This document shows positions 26,124-32,343 of a stretch of DNA of 64,000 nt, in pieces (within the stretch, counting starts at the first letter, position 1; each line of letters begins with the position of its first letter). Both the position numbers and the translations under genes were made by a program. The DNA comes from Nocardia sp. NBC_01503 (GTDB lineage Bacteria; Actinomycetota; Actinomycetes; Mycobacteriales; Mycobacteriaceae): assembly GCF_036327755.1 (NCBI RefSeq), contig NZ_CP109596.1:1116001-1180000 (forward strand), in the 5' to 3' direction. Under the pieces are notes generated by a model. That model saw only the letters and a program-made list of their open reading frames with translations, was not told the origin of the DNA and did not search any database.

Positions 26124-26763
26124 GCCCCCAGTATCAGCCGCCCAACCACCAATCACCCCGAGCCTGGCCGCTCTCCGTCATCCCGGCAGGCTTTTGGCCG
26201 GGATCCACACAGGTTATGGCCGAGCCGGTTTCGATGGATCCCGGCCGACCGCGGCGCGGGCGGCGCTCGAGGCCATGTTGAGCGCGCATGACCCCTATCC
26301 GGCGGGGGTGGTGGACCGTCATTGGAATGTGGTGCCGAGGAATCGCGCCATGGGTGTGCTCATGAACGGGATTCCCGAACATCTTTCGCAATCGCCGAAT
26401 GTGTATCGGCTGGTATTGCATCCGGAAGGGTTGTCCGCGCATCCGGCCAATGCCCGGCAGGTGTACGACCTGTTCCTGGAGCGACTCACCGATCAGGCCA
26501 ATGCCACCGGTGATCCCGCATTGCGCGCGCTCCTCGAAGAGGTTGCCGGATATCCGATTCCGGCCGATCCCGAGGGCGCGGCCTATCCGCCGAGCCCTTT
26601 CGAGGTACCACTCCGTATTCGCACCCCCGCGGGCGAACTCTCCATGTTCAGCGTGATGGCGACCTTCGGCGCACCCGCCGATGTGACGCTCTCGGAGCTG
26701 GCCATCGAACTCTTCTATCCCCTCGACGAATTCACCACCCGAACCCTGCGCGCACTGGCCTGA
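26122..26763 (+). pseudogene. MmyB-type regulator lacking its HTH domain; N-terminus encoded by a REP-like repeat
   Basis: From about residue 45 on, the protein is a clear MmyB/MLTR ligand-binding domain: RAALEAMLSAHDPYPAGVVD, RHWNVVPRNRAMGVLMNG, YRLVLHPEGLSAHPANARQV, TLSELAIELFYPLDEFT. Full-length relatives carry an XRE helix-turn-helix of about 85 residues before it; here that part is gone. In its place residues about 19-40 (RHPGRLLAGIHTGYGRAGF) are the translation of a REP-like palindrome (26175-26248). The frame stays open, and ATG at 26122 overlaps the divergent gene's start, leaving no normal promoter gap; ATG at 26275 is another possible start. It cannot bind DNA as relatives do, so it is most likely a remnant. 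Confidence 0.75.
26175..26248. repeat. REP-like palindromic repeat, copy 1 (right arm truncated)
   Basis: The left arm is complete (CCGTCATCCCGGC... GGCCGGGATCCACAC, 26175-26210). The right arm keeps only GGATCCCGGCCGA (26236-26248) before joining regulator coding sequence. The junction marks a deletion that removed the regulator's 5' half. Confidence 0.75.
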
Positions 26764-27408
26764 TCACTCGGGCAGGGCGAGATATCGCGCCCCCAGCAGA
26801 TTCGCCGTGCGGGTCACGTGGTCGATGATGCGCTCGGTATCGGATTCGATGGCACCGGTGCGCCAGGCGGTGAGCAGCTCCACGAAACCGCCTATGCCCA
26901 TGAGGGTTCCCATGCGCAGATCCGATTCGTCGAAACCGGGCCGCAGGTACGGCCGGCCGGTGGCGATGAGCAGATCGGTGGCCTCGGTGAGCATGGTTTT
27001 GCGGCGTTCCTCCAGTACACGACTACCCGCGTGATCACCGAAGAGGATGCGGGCCGGGCTGTCCACCTGCAGGGCGACCGCGCGGGCGATGGCCTCGTGC
27101 AGGATCTCCAACGGGGGTAGGTCCAGATGTTCGGCCACCACACCCGAGAGCTCGCCGAAGACCTCGAAACAGACCTGGTCCCAGACCGCGGCGAGCAGTT
27201 CGTCGCGGTCGGCGAAGTGTTCGTAGAAGTAGCGGTCGTTCAGTCCGGCGGCGGTGCAGACGCCGCGCATTGTGACTGCGGCCCAGCCGTTTTCGAGCCA
27301 GATCGCCAGCGCCGCGCCGATCAGCCGGCGACGGCGTTCGGTACGGCGTTCCTCCTGGGTTCGCCCACCCCAGGTCCGGGCGGGTGCGCGCACGTTCATC
27401 ATTGACAT
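26764..27408 (-). CDS. TetR-family transcriptional regulator
   Basis: The 214-residue protein has an N-terminal TetR helix-turn-helix: RRRLIGAALAIWLENGWAAV, TMRGVCTAAGLNDRYFYEHF (recognition helix GLNDRYFYEHF). The C-terminal ligand domain is unspecific. It is divergent from the SDR/monooxygenase operon, with a perfect 8+8 palindrome (27450-27467) in the 95-bp gap, so it probably represses both. Its stop abuts that of the truncated MmyB gene with no spacer. Confidence 0.88.
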   Translation of the reverse strand: MSMMNVRAPARTWGGRTQEERRTERRRRLIGAALAIWLENGWAAVTMRGVCTAAGLNDRYFYEHFADRDELLAAVWDQVCFEVFGELSGVVAEHLDLPPLEILHEAIARAVALQVDSPARILFGDHAGSRVLEERRKTMLTEATDLLIATGRPYLRPGFDESDLRMGTLMGIGGFVELLTAWRTGAIESDTERIIDHVTRTANLLGARYLALPE

Positions 27409-27449
27409 TTTGCCCTATCGAGCGCCTAATTGGGGGCAGGCGCGGCCAG

Positions 27450-27467
27450 TGGTGGCAGATGCCACCA
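27450..27467. promoter_or_regulatory. Perfect palindrome between TetR and SDR operon, likely operator
   Basis: TGGTGGCA-GA-TGCCACCA is an 8-bp perfect inverted repeat with a 2-nt spacer, centred in the divergent 95-bp gap. The size and symmetry suit a TetR dimer. It lies 41 nt from the TetR start and 36 nt from the SDR start. Confidence 0.65.
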
Positions 27468-27503
27468 GTTGCCGCACCGGACCATCGAGCTCCGGGAGTT
27501 CCC

Positions 27504-28340
27504 ATGCGACTCAACCCATTCGGCGGTTCACACCGCACTCGGCAGGCGGACGCGGTGGTGACCGGCGCGGGCAGCGGAATCGGGCGCGCCTTCGCCATCG
27601 AACTCGGCAGGCGCGGCGGGCGGGTGATCTGCTCCGATATCGATGCCGAACGAGCCCGCGAGACAGTCGAATTGGTGAGCGCCACCGGCGGTAAAGCCTT
27701 CGATACGGTCTGTGATGTGCGCCGGATCGAACAGGTCCAGGCGCTGGCGAATACCGCCGAGGAGTGGTTCGGCAAGACCGCCGATGTGGTGATCAACAAT
27801 GCCGGGATCGGCCGCGGCGGTGAGGTTGTCGGCGATACCTCCCTGGAGGAGTGGCATCAGGTCCTCGATATCAATCTGTGGGGTGTCATCCACGGCTGCC
27901 ATGTCTTCGCGCCGCGTCTGCGCGCCGCCGGACAGGGCGCGATCGTGAATGTGGCCTCGGCGGCGGCCTTCGGCTCCGCACCGCGGATGGGCGCCTACAA
28001 CGTGAGCAAGGCGGGCGTGCTCGCCCTGTCCGAGACCCTCGCGGCGGAGCTGTCCGGTACCGGGGTCAGCGTCACCGCACTGTGCCCCACGGCCGTGAAA
28101 ACCAATATCCTGCAGGGTGTTTCGATCGGCGACGAGACCGTCTCGGAGTGGGGTGATCGACTGCTGCGCTGGACCGGCCGTCCGCCCGCCTCGATCGCCC
28201 GCACCACCCTCGACGCCGTCGATCACGGTCAGCTCTACGTGGTCCCACAGATCGAGGCCAAGCTCATCTGGCAGTCCAAACGACTACTGCCCGAACCCTA
28301 TACCCGCGCCGCCGGACTACTGGAGCGGCTGGTGCGGTAG
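27504..28340 (+). CDS. Short-chain dehydrogenase/reductase
   Basis: This 278-residue classical SDR has the cofactor motif TGAGSGIGRAF (about residues 21-31), CSDIDAERA (Asp after strand 2, suggesting NAD preference), NNAGIG (about 96), the catalytic Ser in VNVASAAAF and YNVSK (Tyr/Lys about 166-170). The C-terminal region (VPQIEAKLIWQSKRLLP) is membrane-surface-like. ATG at 27504 has a GGGAG ribosome site. First gene of a four-gene operon with a diiron-like protein and two monooxygenase-type genes; it may oxidise or reduce the alcohol/ketone handled by the monooxygenase. Confidence 0.88.
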   Translation: MRLNPFGGSHRTRQADAVVTGAGSGIGRAFAIELGRRGGRVICSDIDAERARETVELVSATGGKAFDTVCDVRRIEQVQALANTAEEWFGKTADVVINNAGIGRGGEVVGDTSLEEWHQVLDINLWGVIHGCHVFAPRLRAAGQGAIVNVASAAAFGSAPRMGAYNVSKAGVLALSETLAAELSGTGVSVTALCPTAVKTNILQGVSIGDETVSEWGDRLLRWTGRPPASIARTTLDAVDHGQLYVVPQIEAKLIWQSKRLLPEPYTRAAGLLERLVR

Positions 28341-28371
28341 CACCCCGGCCATTCACGAGAAGGAGTGAACA

Positions 28372-29295
28372 ATGGCGTTCGCGTATTCCGACATGCTCAC
28401 GGTGATCAAGGACAAACAGTGGGCACTGGTCGATATCGACTGGGACGCACCGGGAGCCGAGCTCATCACCCCGGAGCAGCGCCCCGGACTCGCGGCCTTC
28501 ATGGCCGATCTCGTATGGATAGAGCATGTGGGGGCGCGCGGCTTCGCGGCCCTCACCAAACGCGCGCCCGAGGGGCCGCTCAAGGAGATCTACCGGTACT
28601 TCCACGCCGAGGAGCAGAAGCACGCCAATGCCGAACTGGCGCTCATGCGGCGCTGGGGCATGCTCGAGGGCGATCAGATGCCGGTGCCCAACAAGAACAT
28701 TCGCATGGTCATCCAGTGGGTGGATCGGTACGGGGATGACCTCACCCTGCCGGTGCTCGGCACCGTGATTCCGTCACTGGAGTGCGCACTGGACGGGGCG
28801 CTGGTCAAGTTCCTGCTCGACGAGGTGCGAGATCCGCTGTGCCATGAGGTGTTCCGGCATATCAACAGCGATGAATCCCGGCACCTGGCCGTCGGATTCC
28901 AGGTGCTCGAACAGCTCGGCGCGGGTCCGATGCGGCGAATCGCCATCGAGACAGCGGGTTTCGCGCTGCGGCCGACGCTGCTCATGGGCGCACTGCTCTA
29001 CACACCGCTGCTGTCCCGCATGTCCACCAACATCATGGCGATGGGCTTGGATGAGGAGAAGCTGTGGAATGCGGTGCGGCGGTACGAGAAGGCCGGTGAG
29101 CGCGCGCCGAGTATCAAGCGGCTACCGCTGTTCCATGTGGTGCGTATGCACGGGATGGCCACCATCAATCGATTGCAGCCGATCCAGGGCATCAATGACG
29201 CATTGAACCGGGCCATCGACCATTTCCCGATTCGGGTGCTCGGTAAGCCGCCGACCTGGTCGCAGGGGCTCACCTATGATCCGGTCGCGAAATGA
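28372..29295 (+). CDS. Ferritin-like (putative diiron) protein
   Basis: The 307-residue helical protein carries spaced metal-ligand patterns of ferritin-like diiron proteins: a first Glu (MADLVWIEHVGARG, about residue 49), EEQKHANAE (about 77-85, ExxH), then a second pair in ECALDGALVKF and NSDESRHLAVGF (ExxH, about 165-176). The catalysed reaction is unknown; relatives sit in monooxygenase and lipid-modification clusters of mycobacteria and nocardiae. It follows the SDR by 31 nt and its stop overlaps the start of the next gene (ATGA). An oxygenase or desaturase role is inference. Confidence 0.7.
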   Translation: MAFAYSDMLTVIKDKQWALVDIDWDAPGAELITPEQRPGLAAFMADLVWIEHVGARGFAALTKRAPEGPLKEIYRYFHAEEQKHANAELALMRRWGMLEGDQMPVPNKNIRMVIQWVDRYGDDLTLPVLGTVIPSLECALDGALVKFLLDEVRDPLCHEVFRHINSDESRHLAVGFQVLEQLGAGPMRRIAIETAGFALRPTLLMGALLYTPLLSRMSTNIMAMGLDEEKLWNAVRRYEKAGERAPSIKRLPLFHVVRMHGMATINRLQPIQGINDALNRAIDHFPIRVLGKPPTWSQGLTYDPVAK

Positions 29296-29921
29296 ATGCC
29301 GCCGCGCGGCTCGGTGATTCGGGCAGGGCGCGCGGCGCGGCGGGCTATACCGGACCGCAGCTGCACTGCGATCGCTGGCGGGATCAGCTCGATCTGCGCA
29401 CCCGGCACGCGGCGGTGATCGGCACCGGCGCGGCGGTCGCCCGAGTGCTGCCGGGTATCGCCGCGCAGGCGCGCAGGGTCACCGTATTCCAGCATGAGCC
29501 GGTCTGGATACTGCCCGCACCACCGGTTCCGGGCCGTCGCCTGCTGCGGCAACTGCCCGATGACCTACTCGGCCTGCTGCCCAGTGCCAGCGCGCGACCG
29601 CTGCCCGGTGCCGCCGGATCGCGGTCGCCGTCCGGACCGGCCGTACCCGGGCCGTCGAATGCTCTCCTCGCGGGCATCCTGCGGCTGGCCGCCAGTGCGA
29701 ATCTTCGTGTCTCGGTCCGTGATTCCTGGATACGGCGGCAGCTGACACCCGATATCGCCACCGGCGTACGCCTGCACGGCGGCTACTACCGGGCGCTGAA
29801 CCGCCCCAACTGCGAACTCGTCACCTGGCCGATCGCCCGGCTCGCACCCCTCGGTATCCGCACCGTGGACGGCGTCGAGCATCGGGTGGACTGCATCATC
29901 TACGCGGAGGACAGACCGTGA
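29292..29921 (+). CDS. Free-standing NADPH-domain fragment of a Baeyer-Villiger-type monooxygenase
   Basis: The 209-residue product aligns only with the middle of the full-length monooxygenase that follows. It begins at the BVMO fingerprint (YTGPQLHCDRW against FTGTVMHTSRW downstream), continues through the second Rossmann motif (AVIGTGAAVARVLPGIA), the FQHEPVWILP segment, and RRQLTPDIATGVRLHGGYYR, and stops at HRVDCIIYAED where the full protein has ATGF. Both FAD-binding parts are absent. It is not obviously decayed: it is coupled at both ends, overlapping the diiron gene stop (ATGA) and the monooxygenase start (GTGA). It may be a degenerate paralogue or an accessory subunit. Confidence 0.65.
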   Translation: MNAAARLGDSGRARGAAGYTGPQLHCDRWRDQLDLRTRHAAVIGTGAAVARVLPGIAAQARRVTVFQHEPVWILPAPPVPGRRLLRQLPDDLLGLLPSASARPLPGAAGSRSPSGPAVPGPSNALLAGILRLAASANLRVSVRDSWIRRQLTPDIATGVRLHGGYYRALNRPNCELVTWPIARLAPLGIRTVDGVEHRVDCIIYAEDRP

Positions 29922-31453
29922 ACAGCACCGTGGTGGATCACGAGATCATTATCGTCGGGGCCGGATTCTCCGGAATCGGTACGGCGATAGCCCTGCGCCA
30001 GGCGGGATTCGACGACTTCCTCATGGTCGACGATGCCGACGGGGTGGGCGGGACCTGGCATTGGAACACCTATCCCGGTATCGCCGTGGATATTCCGTCG
30101 TTCAGCTATCAGTACTCGTTCGAACAGCAGCGCACCTGGTCCCGGGTGTACGCGCCCGGACGGGAATTGAAGGCCTATGCCGAGCACTGCGTTCAGAAGT
30201 ACGGGCTGCGTCCGCGAATTCGATTCTCCACCACCATCGACCGAGCCGATTTCGATGAGGCACTGCACCTTTGGCGACTGCGCACCGGTGACGGCGAGGA
30301 GCTCACGGCGCGGTATGTCATCGGCGCGACCGGAGTGCTGACCCGGCCGAAGATGCCGGAAATCGCCGGGGCGGAACGCTTCACCGGCACGGTCATGCAT
30401 ACCTCGCGCTGGGACCATGGCGTGGATCTGCGCGGAAAGCGCGTGGGGATCATCGGCACCGGGGCCTCCGCGGTGCAGGTGATTCCGGAGATAGCCGCCG
30501 AGGTCGCGGAACTCGTTGTCTTCCAGCGCACTCCGATCTGGTGCCTGCCGCGCCCCGATACCGCGCTGCCGCCCCTGGTGCATCAGCTGCTGGCCCTGCC
30601 CGGCGGAAAACTGCTGACCCGCTGGATGAGCCAGGCCTTCGTGGAGCTCACCTTCCCGCTGGCCGCGCACTATTACCGGGTGCTGCCCATGTCCAAGCTG
30701 GGCGAGCGCACCGGCCTGGCGCATTTGAAGGATCAGGTGGACGATCCGGGGGTGCGCGCGAAACTCACCCCGGACTACGCGCTCGGCTGTAAGCGGCCGT
30801 CCTTCTCCAATGACTATCTGAAAACGTTCAATCGGGCGAATGTCCATCTGGATACCGCGCCGATCACCGAGATCACCGCGACCGGTGTCCGCACCGCGCA
30901 GGCGCACCATCAGGTGGATGTGCTGATCATGGCCACCGGCTTCAAGGTGATGGAGTCGGGCAATATGCCCACCTTCGACCTGCACGGCACCGGCGGTGTG
31001 CGCCTGGAGGATTGGTGGGACACCCACCGCCTGCAAGCCTACGAGGGCGTCAGCGTTCCGGGCTTCCCCAACTTCTTCACCATCATCGGCCCGTACGGCT
31101 ACAACGGCTCCTCCTATTTCGCCCTCATCGAAATGCAGACCCGGCACATCCTGCGGCTACTGCGCCAGGCCCGCCGCGGGAAAGCCACCAAGATCGAGGT
31201 CACCGCCGCGGCCAATGACCGCTTCTTCCAGGAGATGCTCGACCGCCGCGGCACCCAGGTCTTCTGGCAGGAATCCTGCACCGTGGCCAACAGCTACTAC
31301 TTCGACAAGAACGGCGATGTGCCGCTGCGCGCCATGACCACACCCGAAGGTTTCTGGCGCGCAGGCCATTTCGATCTCAACGACTACACCTTCGACAGGC
31401 TCGGCAAGCGTGACAGCACGCCGGCGACCGCCACCCGAGCCGCCGTGCACTAA
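29918..31453 (+). CDS. Flavin-containing monooxygenase, Baeyer-Villiger type
   Basis: The 511-residue enzyme binds FAD through EIIIVGAGFSGIGTAIAL (about residues 9-26) and NADPH through VGIIGTGASAVQVIPEIA (about 176-193). The family fingerprint FTGTVMHTSRWDHG (about 154-167) lies between. It should insert oxygen next to a ketone or oxidise a heteroatom with O2 and NADPH. The start is GTG at 29918 with GGAGG 7 nt upstream, overlapping the preceding stop. The operon (SDR, diiron-like, fragment, monooxygenase) under a TetR recalls mycobacterial cell-envelope or xenobiotic monooxygenase loci such as mymA/ethA, but the gene set is not the same. Confidence 0.9.
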   Translation: MNSTVVDHEIIIVGAGFSGIGTAIALRQAGFDDFLMVDDADGVGGTWHWNTYPGIAVDIPSFSYQYSFEQQRTWSRVYAPGRELKAYAEHCVQKYGLRPRIRFSTTIDRADFDEALHLWRLRTGDGEELTARYVIGATGVLTRPKMPEIAGAERFTGTVMHTSRWDHGVDLRGKRVGIIGTGASAVQVIPEIAAEVAELVVFQRTPIWCLPRPDTALPPLVHQLLALPGGKLLTRWMSQAFVELTFPLAAHYYRVLPMSKLGERTGLAHLKDQVDDPGVRAKLTPDYALGCKRPSFSNDYLKTFNRANVHLDTAPITEITATGVRTAQAHHQVDVLIMATGFKVMESGNMPTFDLHGTGGVRLEDWWDTHRLQAYEGVSVPGFPNFFTIIGPYGYNGSSYFALIEMQTRHILRLLRQARRGKATKIEVTAAANDRFFQEMLDRRGTQVFWQESCTVANSYYFDKNGDVPLRAMTTPEGFWRAGHFDLNDYTFDRLGKRDSTPATATRAAVH

Positions 31454-31455
31454 CG

Positions 31456-31552
31456 CCCCCGTCATCCCGGCATGCTCTTGGCCGGGATCCTCACCCGGAA
31501 GTGCTGCCCTGCACGGTGTGGATCCCGGCCGAAAACGCGCCGGGATGACGGG
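31456..31552. repeat. REP-like palindromic repeat, copy 2 (complete, 97 bp)
   Basis: The two arms (31456-31492 and 31516-31552) are inverted and largely identical. Each arm is itself a hairpin (ATCCCGGC / GCCGGGAT). The centre TGCTGCCCTGCACGGTGTG is shared with copy 5. It fills the space between two convergent stops (31453 and 31555) almost exactly. Confidence 0.88.
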
Positions 31553-31554
31553 GC

Positions 31555-32343
31555 TCAGCTCTCCAAGGCGGTATAGAGGCTGCGGAGTTGGCGGTAGCCG
31601 GTCTCGGCGGAGCGCTCGTCCTCGGCTGTCATGCGCAGGGCCTGGCGCAGCAGGATGGCGTCCAGATCCTCCGGGGCCGGATGGAATTCGGGCTTGGGCA
31701 GCGCCGGGAGTTCGGTGTCCGCACCGTAGATATCGGTCGAATCCATTGGGTCATCGGCGCGTTGGACGCTGGCGATCAAATCCTCCAGCTCCACACCGCG
31801 CAGGGTGAGCAGATCCCGCGGCTGTTCATCCAGGCGTTCGGCGATGACATAGCAGATGGCGGCCACATGCTTGCACGGCCAGCCGAAATCGGGGCAGCTG
31901 CAGGAGAAGTCGAGCTCCGATGCGGTATCCGGAAGCAGTAGCGGCCCAAGGGTTTTGGGAAGTGATCCGGAGGCGATCTCACCGAGCATGCCCGGCGTGG
32001 CCCGCACCAGGTCGACCAACTCCTCCAGCCGGTCCCCACGCAGCTGGCGCAGGGTGAACACCGAGACGAACGGGCGCGGCTGACTACCCTGCACCTCGGC
32101 GGCGACCGCACCCGGCTCCAGGTGATAGCTGATGACCTGGCCCGTGCGCGCGTAGGAACGCCCACGCGTGAGACGGCCCGGGTCCGCGACCTTCTCGACG
32201 GATTCGAGGAATGATCGCCCCCACCAGGTGCGCGCGAAGGCCGCACCCCGGCGACTCCGCGGGGCGACGCCGCCGTCGACCGGGCGACGGGGAGCGAATT
32301 CGCCGAAGTCGATATAGGTGTTCATGCCGTCATCGCCGCTCAT
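31555..32343 (-). CDS. SWIM zinc-finger protein
   Basis: The 262-residue protein has a SWIM motif FSCSCPDFGWPCKHVAAICY (about residues 145-164; CxCx6-7CxH), a zinc-binding fold that binds DNA or protein partners. The N-terminus (TWWGRSFLESVEKVADPGRL) is the conserved start of actinobacterial SWIM proteins that accompany SNF2 helicases. The ATG at 32343 overlaps the helicase stop by 4 nt, so it is translated with it. The pair resembles Rv2101/Rv2102 of M. tuberculosis. A role in DNA repair or chromatin remodelling is inference. Confidence 0.9.
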   Translation of the reverse strand: MSGDDGMNTYIDFGEFAPRRPVDGGVAPRSRRGAAFARTWWGRSFLESVEKVADPGRLTRGRSYARTGQVISYHLEPGAVAAEVQGSQPRPFVSVFTLRQLRGDRLEELVDLVRATPGMLGEIASGSLPKTLGPLLLPDTASELDFSCSCPDFGWPCKHVAAICYVIAERLDEQPRDLLTLRGVELEDLIASVQRADDPMDSTDIYGADTELPALPKPEFHPAPEDLDAILLRQALRMTAEDERSAETGYRQLRSLYTALES

